A stretch of 31,739 nucleotides of DNA from Seminavis robusta. Lineage: Eukaryota; Bacillariophyta; Bacillariophyceae; Naviculales; Naviculaceae. Both the position numbers and the translations under genes were made by a program. The DNA lies in the NCBI GenBank assembly GCA_903772945.1, contig CAICTM010001324.1:1-31739 (forward strand), given 5' to 3'. The notes under the pieces are model-generated. The model did not search any database and was not told the DNA's origin. It saw nothing but the letters and a program-made list of their open reading frames with translations. Positions 1-10,060 of this stretch are shown here, one piece after another; position 1 is the first letter of the stretch; the number at the start of each line of letters is the position of its first letter.

Positions 1-450
1 AGAAGAGGAAGATGCCGTCCCATTCCACACTGACATGGGTAGTAAATTCGAACTTGAAACTAAGTCGAGAGAGAATATTCGACTATGATCATTGTCGTAG
101 CCCCAAGCCTTTGGTGACGTGTATAGTCCCACTCGATATTTCTATCTTCGTGGAATTCGGAATCATGAATGCACCTTTGCACTTCGTGCTGGTGTTTAAT
201 TCTCCTGCAGGGGTAGTTCACATCGTTTGGACGCCCCAGATCCTTCATGCGTAATTTCTTAGCATGAGTTTGAGCAATAAAGGTTCCAGATGCTCTCTGT
301 ATCCAGTAAGCAACGGAGTGTAACGGTTTTGGTTTCCTTTTTCTCGCTTGTTAAATCTAACATAGACGATGGTTGGGTCTCTTGTCTTGCGACGTTTCGA
401 GGTGGTTGGCCACGGACGAGGTTAACGATGCTAAATAGTGTCATCAGAGT
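1..450 (-). mobile_element. Decayed Ty3/gypsy-type aspartic protease fragment, cut by the left edge
   Basis: Minus-strand reading frames give pieces that line up, across frame changes, with the protease region of a Ty3-type retrotransposon polyprotein. The piece RCLLDTESIWNL (near 290-330) resembles the catalytic LLDTGS/T strand, with Glu where the catalytic Gly should be. EFHEDRNIEW followed by MIIV (about 75-150) resembles the PEF...IEW...YDMIIG stretch. VEWDG near base 20 matches the WDG that usually closes the domain. Frames shift between these pieces and stops interrupt them, so this is a dead copy. Reverse transcriptase would lie beyond the left edge. Family assignment comes from motif order alone. 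Confidence 0.55.
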
Positions 451-526
451 CTAGTTGAGCAGCTTCTAGGCAATCATCTATTTTGCCGTAGAGTTCATCA
501 GTTGCAAACAATTCTTGTTTACTATG

Positions 527-880
527 TTAGTGAGATATCTTCATCACTTTGTATGAGAATCGGAACAGGGGTTCCGTTGAGTCATCATCCTGCCTAATCC
601 TCAGATAGAGTTTCTCCATCCAATTGATTGAAATTGATAGAGGGTTGTCCTCATTGTCAGAGTCTTCTGATTTGCGCTTGGCAACATGGTTGCGAGTTTG
701 CAATGGTGGCACGAGTATCGTCGATCTCGTTTTTTTCGTCATTGTTGACGAGAGGAAGAATGGGTTGTTCACGCAACTGTTTCTCGAAAGTTGCGGAACG
801 CATGCTTTCCTTGAGCCATTCTCTGGTGAAGAAATAGGTTGAGGGTAGCTGAAGCTATTGTGTTTGTTAACAAAATGCAC
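527..880 (-). other. Open frame of 117 codons, possible gag-linker part of the Ty3 remnant
   Basis: A minus-strand frame encodes a basic/acidic low-complexity protein (for example KRKSEDSDNEDN). It lies directly upstream, in the same orientation, of the Ty3-like protease remnant, where the C-terminal part of gag would be expected. I see no zinc knuckle and no recognisable domain. It may equally be a chance frame. The link to the retroelement is inferred from position only. Confidence 0.2.
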
Positions 881-1269
881 TACGCTAAAAGCTAGTGTAA
901 AGATCTTTCCGAGTGTTTTTGAGTTTGAGAGAATGAAAGTTATGAGAGGATTAGAAAGCTATGAAAAACTAATCAACGTAGAGAGATCTCATCAAGGGAT
1001 CGTAGATCTGGCTTCCCGCGGGAGACTATAAAAGTGTGTAGAGTAGGTTGTGGTAGTAATCCTACGTCTCTCCACGATCCTAAAACGGAACGCGTGGAAG
1101 GTTTGTTAGCTGATCTAGTAGCGTGGAAGTACTTTCACGCTGGCTAAAATATCTAGAGCGATGTTTCATCATCAACTAGTATGACTAGCGCGGTATTGAA
1201 GACCCTGTCTCAAATGACTATTCACAAGAAACTCGTCATGAGTCGAACTCAACCTTATCTAGGATCGAG
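881..1269. other. Gene-free stretch between two retroelement remnants; possible LTR or leader
   Basis: No coding frame is supported here. A TATAAAAG sequence lies near 1028 on the plus strand, followed by GTGTG, about 250 bases before the first recognisable Copia gag codons. That is where a 5' LTR or leader promoter could be, but I found no matching second LTR in the window. Confidence 0.25.
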
Positions 1270-2653
1270 TCGCGAAGGCTAAGAGCCGTGTATTGCAAGT
1301 GACCACATACGGTAAAATCACAGAGACTGATCTCCTTGCCAATCGTGAACTCTCACCCAGCCTTGGACTCCACCCACAGACATCGAGGAACTCTTGATAA
1401 TATCGACACCTGCATTGCTTTCTCAGTAGAAGGCGGAGATGTCATTAGTGACCGCAATGCTGTCAGCGCCGGAGTAGCCACTCTACATGCCACGGGCCTA
1501 TTCATTCATCCCATCCGAGAATGGAACAAGCGTACACCAGAAAACCGCACCCTCACCCACTTCAAAGAATTCTTTCGTGATGCCGAAAATGTCCGCCAGA
1601 CTGAAACCACTGTCAGCGCCGCAGGCTACCACCAACGAGCCAACGCAACTATCACGGACACCCAAACAGTTATCCACCGGGACTTCTACGCTCACCCATC
1701 CACAACTGATGACATAGCCACGATCACCAGGATCGTCCAAGAGTCACTCGAGAGTCCCAAGCAGCAAAGCAACCACCACCACCACCACCGATCGCCCAAA
1801 CCGCCTCCGCTACCAGAGCCAACACCTCGATCGTTGGCCTCACGGCAGCCGAACTCGATGCCATGGAATGGTGCTGGACTCACGGTTACTGCCATAACCC
1901 AGCCCACAAACAGTGATACGTGCAACTTCCCAAAGGAGGGCCACAACATCCAGGCCACCGCTCAAAAACAAAATGGGAGGCAGCAATGAACGATACCAGC
2001 CCCGCCGCGGAAACTGATTCAGCGCGAAGCCTAACAATAACAGTCAACATAAAATAATTAAACCCACGTTCAACAAGAACAACAACGACTCGTTAGGTCC
2101 TCCCCCACCACCAATAAAAAACACCAATTACGGTGCCTTAGATAGTGCAGTCACGTCTCATTTTCTAATATGGAATGCTAGTTGTCACAACAAACGCCTC
2201 ACTACCAACCCAATCACAGTCGTAGTAGCACAAGGAGCCACCATGACATCCACCCATGAAGGAGACATCACCATACCACACCTACCACATGCAGCATGCA
2301 GAGCTCATCTATTCAAAGAACTCAAACATGGCTCAGGATCTCTCATCTCGCTAGGACAGCTCTGCGATAGTGGATGCACAGCCACCTTTACCAACACCAC
2401 GGTCAAGGTCTATTACAACGCACAATGCATCATCACGGGCTACCAAACACCCCAGACTGGCCTATGGCACATCCCCATAGACAACCCACCCGGTTTCCCA
2501 CCGATAGATCCAATTCAACAAGCAGCTTCGGTCACCATCAAACCGACCCACAACTTTGCCAACGCAGCACACTTTGATCCCACCAAAGCCCAACAAGTAG
2601 CCTTCAGTCACGCTGAAACCTTCTGCCGAGGTTACACAGCTCCGCTGGCTTAA
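1270..2653 (+). mobile_element. Decayed Ty1/Copia-type retrotransposon: gag plus protease, frameshifted
   Basis: Plus-strand frames carry a Copia-like gag as found in stramenopiles. TTYGKITETDLLANRE (about 1300) is followed, after a frame change near 1360-1390, by IEELL and NIDTCIAFS, then by ATGLFIHPIREWN and the AGYHQRAN stretch (1490-1640). A zinc-knuckle-like CWTHGYCHNPAHK (1871-1908) runs into TGA and is continued in another frame by DTCNFPKEGH. After another in-frame TGA near 2015, a protease-like DSAVTSHF segment (2141-2164; functional copies usually read DSGATSHF) begins a continuous frame to 2653 containing LISLGQLCDSG. There is no integrase, reverse transcriptase or RNase H. The element stops about 100 bases from the 3' end of the downstream synthetase gene. 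At least two frameshifts and two stops make it inactive. Confidence 0.7.
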
Positions 2654-2757
2654 ATTGTTGCACTATTGCTAGCTAGCAATCAGGTTGGTAATGAAATTGG
2701 AAGCTACAAGCCATTAATTGACTGGAAGAGCAATACTTCAAGGAAAGATTCCAGATA

Positions 2758-5700
2758 CTAAACTTCAAATTCAGGGTTGGTTGAATCCTCCTTGCTGTCA
2801 AGGTTTCTCAAGAAAGTTCGCCACGGGCCATTTTCCTTTCTAGATACTACTGATCCTGCAGAGGCATAGCATCCTGGATGCAGAATGCCAGAGACATGGG
2901 TGTCTTGCAAGGTCAGTCCATTTCCATCAAAATAGTGTCCACTCAAATGGGAACTGTCCACAACCACACCTCCTTTGAAGTGTAGTTTACCATACTCATA
3001 TAGTTCGTCACCAAAGTACCAGAGGTCCCCTATGAGATGAGCACCCATTAACTTTGCATAGTGGCCAAACATTGGAGTTCCGTACAGGACCTTCTCCAAC
3101 AAATTGCCAACACGAAAGACCCATACAGCATTGATGTATACTCCAAAAAAACTGATGTGGGTGTTCTTTGGCAACTTGTATAGTATGCCCTCAACAGCTC
3201 TTGTCAAGAGTATCCAAATAAACCACTGTAGTACAAAAGCTGTGACCAACCCAAGCGCAGCAATGCCAGATGATGAACTGGTTGTAGCCGCAAGGCCAAT
3301 CTCGTAGGAAGGTATGATGGAGGCAAAAAGAGTCACATTCAACAAAGCCTGCAGCAGCTCGTGTAGTGTGGTACTGCTACTAGGCTTGGACACATCATGG
3401 TTTGATTGGTTCAAGTCATAAACACTTTCAGACACATCTGACCTTGAAGGAATTACAGATTGCATAATCTTGACACCCGAATGAAGATTGGAATTGTAAC
3501 CAACACTGCTGTTGATGATCTCAATCTTGCCACCTTGTTGCTTGCTCAAGTCTAGAGAGATGGCTGAGGCAAAAGACTTTTGGATCTTTACAAAATCAAC
3601 CTTTGATGGTTGGAAATGTACATAGAGCCCATTTATGGATGATTCCAAGTCAATGTCAAGGCCATGGAGGAAGAAGATGAGGTTCCAGACTTTTGATGCA
3701 CCACAGAAAGGAGCAAGAGCAAAACCAGCTGCATGGAAGTGGAAGTCACATGCCCAGTTGGTTGCACGGCGGTAGAGTGAGCCCTCGTACTCATCTGATG
3801 GGTTCCGTTTCCCAATCAGAAGCCACTTGAAGGCCAAGCTGGAGCAAAGTGCCAGGATGGAAGTGAATGGCAACAACAGGATCCAATAAAGAATACCTCC
3901 ATACCGCCACGAGGGCAAGATTTGATGCAGCACAATGCTAACAACAAAGGCAAGTGTAAAAAGATGGTATGCCTCAAACATGATCCAAACCATCTTGAAG
4001 ACATCCAAAATGGACTCCTCAAAAAAGCTTGATTCGTGATGAATAAATGATCCAGCATTGCATGCCGGGTTGCCCTTGGCAAGGACGCCATCAGGTACCA
4101 TTGCACCCTCTTCAACAGCTGAAAGCTTTGCTACCTTGCTGCCATCCCCAATTGTGGCCCGTGGGCTCACCATACCAGAGATTTGGCTGTCATTTCCAAC
4201 CACAATTGGCCAGAAAGTGATCCTTGGACTGTCTTCTGTTGACCAAGAGAATTTTCTGCACTTTAGAGGGTGACCGATACTCGTGTTGCTCCCCACCTTC
4301 ACAAGGTCAAATTCACGGATATAGGACTCGATCTTGGCAGACCATGCCAAGTCAGCACCAAGAATCCAGTAGAAGATCCAAATGTACTTGGTTCCTAGAA
4401 CAAGATGTCCTGCAAGGTATTCCCAAACGTCAAGAATCCTGTCAACAAACCACCACCGGATGTAATCCCAGGATAAGAGATCAAATTGTCTTGGAAGGTA
4501 CTTCCCAACAACAACAACCTTGCATAAAACCACAATCAATGAGAAGGATAGGATGAAGAGAGGAAAGGTCAGGGGCATAAGGGCCCAAAATACTGGGCGG
4601 CGGCAATCTCCATCTTCAGGCGAGTCACATTGGTCCAGTACCCAAGATACTAGGAAGTAGGACGGAACAGCTGAGATCAAGACTGAGAGAAGAATCAGAG
4701 CTGACCCAATGGATTGGATAACTCCAAGCTGTACCTTGCTCAGCCTGGATCTGGATGAATTCCATTGAAAGCCTGGGTGATCATCGATGGTTTGCGTGGG
4801 AAACCTCTTCCCCTCAGATGTGACCAGAAACTCGTACAGGTCTTTTGGTGTTGCACAAAGTTGCTCAAAGTTCACTGGTATCACAATATGCAATTCCTCC
4901 TCCACTCGGTTCCTCAGCTCAGCACTCATGAGTGATGTGAGTCCATTCTCAGCCCATGATTTTGATGTTTCAACTGCATGACCAAAGACAGATGTGATGG
5001 TGTTCGCATATCTGGTGGAGAAGTCATCTGGGCCCACAGCTCCAGCAACTGCATTAAAATGCAACCTGGGGTCTGTGGTGCTTGCCTTTGCTGGCTGGCT
5101 TGCCAACCCCCACTGGTCAAACTTTTTGAGCCAATAATCTTCATCAAGAGCAAGCTGATGTTTGCTCTCTGGTGCCAGTGTTGTGTATCCGAACTTTTCT
5201 GCACAGGAGAGGTTCAGCTTCCCAAAATAATGTAGCGCTCTTCTAGACAGGATTGGTTCATTCTGAAACTTGTTAGACATCAGCTTCCTTCCCATGGCAT
5301 GTGTAGTCAGGTGCAGACTAATTAACCTTGCATAGAAGAAGTGTTCATTTACATCTCCAATGATGCAGGGAAGCAGCAATTTGGACAAGAATATTGAGGA
5401 TGAATTTCTGTCTCCAGCCCCTAAGCAACAAGGTAGCACAACAGTGAGATTTTACCATAACTTCCCAAGATGGAATTTTGGGAAAAGCAACTTACAGGCC
5501 ACAATGTGCATATCCCAATCAATGTACAGATTATTCATAGCATTTGTATTGGATGAATGCCCCATCAAAACCTTCTTGGATTGGATTGTGGCTGTCACCA
5601 CAGGATTTGTAGCAAGTCTCCGACCCACTTCTGAATTTTCCTTGTGTCCACTTTTTTGCTCAACCCAAATAGCCTCTAGCATGTTTAAGCACAGGAGCTT

Positions 5701-8202
5701 ATTGATTCTTGCAACCTGTTCATTAATTGGGCCTTCAACAGCTGATCCCAAACTTTTCAGGACTAGGTTCAGGAGTGCACCAACTGACCTGTTCTTGATC
5801 CAAAGGAAGAATGGCAACTTCCCATACAATGGGTCTTTCTCTGGGAGGTTCAGCATCTCTTGTAGCTCTTCTGGAACTGTCTGAACATTCTGGCCCTGAG
5901 CCTCCCATGCGGCATCATCTTTCAGCTTCTCTTGAATGCTCTCAGGATGATCCATCAAGAAGGTTGTTACCCATTCCAGAACAAAGATTTGATGCACAAG
6001 TTGAGAAAGGAAACCTGTCCTGTCATCAATCAAGATCCAGTCTGGATTAGCAACGAGACTGTGAGCAAGCTGGCAGATGGTTGGGTGCTTGTCCTCAAGA
6101 TGCTTCAGGATTTGGGAGCACATCGCTTGCATTGTAGCTGTTGTCTTGATGGCTGCGGACCAAGCTTCATCTATGCCAGAGACCGCAGAAAGATGAAGCT
6201 CAGAGAAACACTCATCCAACTTGCTGGGGTTGCACTCAACAGCATGAACAGCTTTGACAGCTTTGATGGGGAGGGCGTTTGTTTGGCTAAGGTCAACATC
6301 CTCAAGCTCGGGCTCACTGCCAATGTCAAGAGATCCAAATGGTAGAGTCATGGATTTTCTCCTGATTTCCCGCTGAGTTCCTTCTGACAAATAGAACTCA
6401 CTGCTTGTAACCCCGCTCATTGCAAAGCTGTGCTCAAGGAAAGAGCTCTTCTTGGGGGGTGATACGTTTGCCTGTCGTTGGAATCGTAGGAGCAAATCAG
6501 ATGCCTTCCAATCACCTGCAATCGTAGTCTGTCTGATCTCACTTCTCTTTAGCTTGCCAGATGTGGTCTTGGGTGTCACACCAAGCTTGAGGACAACTAC
6601 CTCTGAGGCAAGCAGCCCATGTGCTTGGGAGACATGGTTTGCTATCTGAATAGCCAAATCTTCATTTGCAGCCTTGTCAAAATCTTTGCGGCCTTCGACA
6701 GTGATTCCAACACTCTCCTCCCCATGCTGGAAGGCAGTGGTCCTGCCTGGACGGATAACATCACCAAAGACATCATCAATAGAGAGCTCCACATCAGTTG
6801 GATAGTAGTTCTTTCCATTGATAATGATGACATCTTTGACCCTTCCAGTGACGTATAGCTGTTCATCCACAACCTTTCCCAAATCTCCAGTGTCAAGCCA
6901 GCTTCCATCATAGCCTGGCAAGACATTTGCAAAAGTGGATGTAGTAAGTTCAGGTTGTCCATAGTAACCAGCAGCCACCCGTGGTGACTGGGCCCAGATA
7001 CTCCCAACCTGTCCCTCCTCCACCTCTTTTCCATCCTTGACAATCCGAAGCTTGAGAGTTGGGGAGTCAACTCCACCGCAGCAGACAAGCCCTTCAGAGT
7101 TAGGGTATGCAGAGCCACCTGTGAGAAACACCACAGACTCTGCAAGTCCATAGATGTTGTATACATGCTCAGGCTTGATTGAGAGGGTCTTTGCTGCTGC
7201 TTCCACAACATGGCTCTGGGCTGGTTCACCCCCAAACATGGCACGCCTTACACAACTCCAGTTGGCTTTCCTATTGGCCTGCTTCAACCTTTTGAGGAGC
7301 AAGGCATAGGCAAAGTTAGGGGCACACGTAAGGTCTGCCTGGTATTTCTCCACCATGTCAGTCCAAAGCAGTGGATTGACCACAAAATCCAGGGGCGATG
7401 CCATGACAAGATGGATACCAGCATAGAGGGAAGACATAAAACCAGCAACAAGGCCCATATCTGGAGGGAGAAAATGGACCAAAGGAGTCAGAGATAATAA
7501 CATAGATTCCAGGACAACCAAACTGGATGAATTACCATGATATTGTGGAACCCACAAAGCTGCGACTGTGGAACTCAAAACTTCTGTACCTGACATGGCA
7601 CTGATACCTAGAATGTTTTCTGCTAGATTGCTGTGGCTAATCATGACACCCTTAGGTCGACCAGTACTGCCAGAGGTGTACTGGATAAAGCAGATATCTT
7701 GGGGTTCTCCTACAAATTGCACATAGTCTTTGGGCTTGTTTGGGTTGCGTTTCTTGATGGGTAGCTTGTCAGTCCCAATCCATTTTACACCAGTCTTGTA
7801 GAGGATGCTGGCTGCAGTCATGGCAGTGGCAAAGGTTGCACTGGTTAGGGCATACTTGGCTCCGGCATCCTCCGCAAATCCACGGAATTTGGGCATTTCT
7901 GTTTTTAGCTGATTGGGGTTTGGTGGGTAGATAGAGCAAGGGATGACTCCAATCTTCATGGCTCCAAACATTCCAGCCAAGAACTCAAGGCCAAATGGAT
8001 ATGCCACCATGACACGTTCCCCCTTTTTGCATCCCAGCTTGAGGAGATGAGCCGCCACAGCACTGGATTCATCCTCCAATTGCTTGCAAGTCATCTTGCG
8101 CTGTTCCTTACACTGGTTGTCAACCCAGGTAAAGACAACCTTATCAGGAGTCACTGTGGCATGATGGTTGAGTGCTTCTAGGATGGTTGAGAAGTGCTTC
8201 AT
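2758..8202 (-). CDS. Copy A: FAAL / unknown domain / carrier protein / Pls-like membrane terminal region, 1789 aa, one intron
   Basis: Joining 8202-5496 to 5420-2758 gives 1789 residues. Residues 1-575 are an adenylating enzyme of the fatty acyl-AMP ligase type: YTSGSTGRPKGV (175-186), GGEP (324-327), YGLAES (351-356), DTGDLG (437-442), GRVKDVIIINGKNYYPTDVE (453-472, the FAAL signature) and TSGKLKR (547-553) with the late lysine. Residues about 580-1030 match nothing I recognise. A carrier domain follows (about 1036-1102), with the phosphopantetheine serine at 1065 in ENGLTSLMSAEL. The rest (about 1130-1789) has three pairs of membrane helices alternating with three soluble units containing GADLAWSAKIES, EFDLVKVGSN and GHYFDGNGL. 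This is the order seen in the C-terminal part of bacterial epsilon-poly-lysine synthetase and the TIGR02353 family. Start choice: the homologous start in copy C reads MSFSTILEAL versus MKHFSTILEAL here. Inferred job: activate a fatty acid, load it on the carrier and transfer it at a membrane. Acceptor and product are unknown. Confidence 0.85.
5421..5495 (-). other. Spliceosomal intron of 75 nt in copy A
   Basis: On the minus strand the first exon reaches GCCT, followed by donor GTAAGT (5495-5490). The second exon begins after a pyrimidine-rich tract and TTGCTTAG (AG at 5422-5421). The intron is phase 1: T from exon 1 plus GG from exon 2 make a Trp codon (residue 903). Length is a multiple of three, but retention would end translation at TAA about 40 bases inside, so splicing is required. 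This joins two long frames that together have the order expected for the family. Not confirmed by RNA. Confidence 0.8.
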
Positions 8203-8828
8203 TTCTTCTTTCTTCTTCTTTGTTGTGGTGGTTTCTCCTTTCCTCTCTTTGCTGAGATGTTGTCGTCGTTCTGTTGTGATGTGAATTGTGTGCTCTCTTG
8301 GTAGTGTTGACGGGGGCTAACTTGCGGCACTCCAATGCAATTTTTACCTGACCACACAGCAAGCTTGCATGCCAAATGCCATGCCAAAACGTTTGGTGGC
8401 GAGTGACCTTGTGGCACTGCATGCTGAGCATTTTTTACCCATGGAATTATGGGATTGTCGTAGTGGTTCTTGCCAGGACTGACACTCCTGCCTAGTAATA
8501 ATAGTAGCACAACGGTACTGTGAGCTGAGAACAAGTGCTCGAGTATGAAAATTAATGTAGGACGAACCTGTAAGCTTGCCTCTCTCTTGAGAGCCCCAGG
8601 TTTCAAGCTTCCCCGCCTTCCGAGTGACTGGACGACGACAGGACCACTCGAGGTATTCGAATATTCCCCATTTTAATTAAATTTGCAAGCAGAGTTTAGA
8701 AGGCATCTTTTTTGACTTTTGGAACCTCACAAATTCGATCCTGTCAGCGGGGCAACAGGGTACCGGTATGCACTGCTGGTAGTACGATGTTCAGACTTCA
8801 GAGCCACCACAATATCGATATGACATAC

Positions 8829-8853
8829 AGTACATGTACCAGGTACATGTACT
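8829..8853. repeat. 25-nt near-perfect palindrome upstream of copy A
   Basis: Two 12-nt arms (AGTACATGTACC and its complement) meet around a single central base. It lies about 630 bases upstream of the copy A start. It could be a dimeric binding site or a hairpin; function is not shown. Confidence 0.7.
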
Positions 8854-8907
8854 ACAAAGCCACAAAGTGACCAAGAACAACTCAGTGAAAGGGAGCTTAG
8901 GGGAGTA

Positions 8908-8939
8908 GTACGGAAGCCGGTGGGGGCCAGGCTTATGCA
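8908..8939 (+). repeat. Partial copy of a dispersed intergenic repeat
   Basis: Contains TACGGAAGCC, then GGGGCCAGGCTTA with small changes, matching the second half of the repeat at 9417-9500. The first half (TTTAGAGTAGGGAAATT) is absent. Confidence 0.6.
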
Positions 8940-9150
8940 TAGTTAGGCAACACGACTACAGCCCTTAACCATTCAACATACTACTGAGTACTACCGAACC
9001 ATTCAACCGTCTCCGCTCCTTGTTGCTGCCTGCAGGAGGTTGATCCATTGCGTCCAGCAGCAATACTGCATGTTAGGCGACCCGTAGAATGCATTTCTGC
9101 ATGCCTGTTTGAAAAAAAAATTGGTCTTGACAAGACCCCATGGTGGGAGG

Positions 9151-9168
9151 CATACTACCGGTAGTATG
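9151..9168. repeat. 18-nt perfect palindrome
   Basis: CATACTACCGGTAGTATG equals its own reverse complement. It sits in the intergenic region about 950 bases upstream of copy A. No function is known. Confidence 0.7.
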
Positions 9169-9416
9169 GCTTTTTGCGGAGGAGTGACTCAGTCCCCGCG
9201 ATGGATTGAGTCCAAGAATGCAGTAGTGAAGGTGGGTTGCAACTTGAAGCAAACGTGTTGGAGCGTAGCGGTAGGAGACACACTAAAATTGCTGACAGGC
9301 CTGACGCCTGACGCATGAACAGCCATTTTGCATGCAGAATGCAGTCACCCATCTTTTGAGTCGAGTCAGTCGGGGCCCTGGAGGGCCACTGAAGTTCCAT
9401 TTGCTCGATAGACTAT

Positions 9417-9500
9417 ATAAGGGGGTTTAGAGTAGGGAAATTAGCTACGGTACGGAAGCCAGCCGGGGCCAGGCTTAAGCAAAGAACAGTCGAAATTCAG
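9417..9500 (+). repeat. Full copy of a dispersed intergenic repeat, about 80 bp
   Basis: Starts ATAAGGGGGTTTAGAGTAGG and ends AACAGTCGAAATTCAG. It matches 11933-12011 nearly base for base, with an extra 5 bp in the middle and a small change near GGCTTAAG. No coding content. It may be a non-autonomous element or a recurring regulatory block. Confidence 0.8.
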
Positions 9501-10060
9501 AAGTTGCGGGACGAGCGAGAGATCACAGGTTTGAAAATACGAGCTAGCTAGACTCTATAGATACGTGTAGTTGTAGAGGTTCGTTCCGTCGCGGGATTTG
9601 GATTCCGAAAGCCGTTGAAGATCGTTGGCATCTCGAGCGCGCCCAACCAGGTACCAGTTCGTAGGTAGATGCATGCGATCAATGGTTCCTTGCTCCGCCA
9701 AACAATGGCATGCAAGCGCATATGAAAAAAGATCCTTATGTTCCTTTCAAAGACAAACGAACAGATAAAGACCTGCAAAAGACACCTGCTGACAGCTACA
9801 GTACGCACAACCGATGTTTGCGTTCAGCTGTTGTCGACGACCTTTCTGATTGACTGCCGAGCAAGCAGAAGGCAACGGGGCAATATGCATGTGTGGTTGT
9901 TCATTAAAAAGTAATATGCAAGTCTGTTTCTCTTTTCCTGTCGTGTACGTCGACCCTCCTGCCAGTCGTCTCTTTTTAGCCCGCTCTTGCTTGTATGCAT
10001 GTATAACACCGTATGGCACTGCCTGTTCAATGCATGATGTGTCTATGCATAAGTAAGTAA

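Larger units (their letters stand above)
8203..10060. other. Intergenic region upstream of copy A; repeats and palindromes, no gene recognised
   Basis: This holds the 5' flank of copy A and the 3' flank of the PLP-enzyme gene. A frame at 8199-8606 encodes a low-complexity tail (RRRKKK) and overlaps the probable leader; I do not believe it. The stretch contains two near-perfect palindromes (8829-8853 and 9151-9168), a partial and a full copy of a dispersed repeat (8908-8939 and 9417-9500), and several short open frames with no recognisable content. No tRNA-like sequence was seen. Confidence 0.5.

Noticed and set aside
2758..5439. Treating the second exon of copy A as a separate gene with its own start
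   Set aside because: Its first codon is GTG, it would begin mid-domain, and a GT-AG intron joins it in frame to the upstream FAAL exon.
8199..8606. A 135-codon minus-strand frame before copy A
   Set aside because: It ends in a poly-basic tail from a purine-rich leader, has no homology in the copies and overlaps the better supported copy A start.
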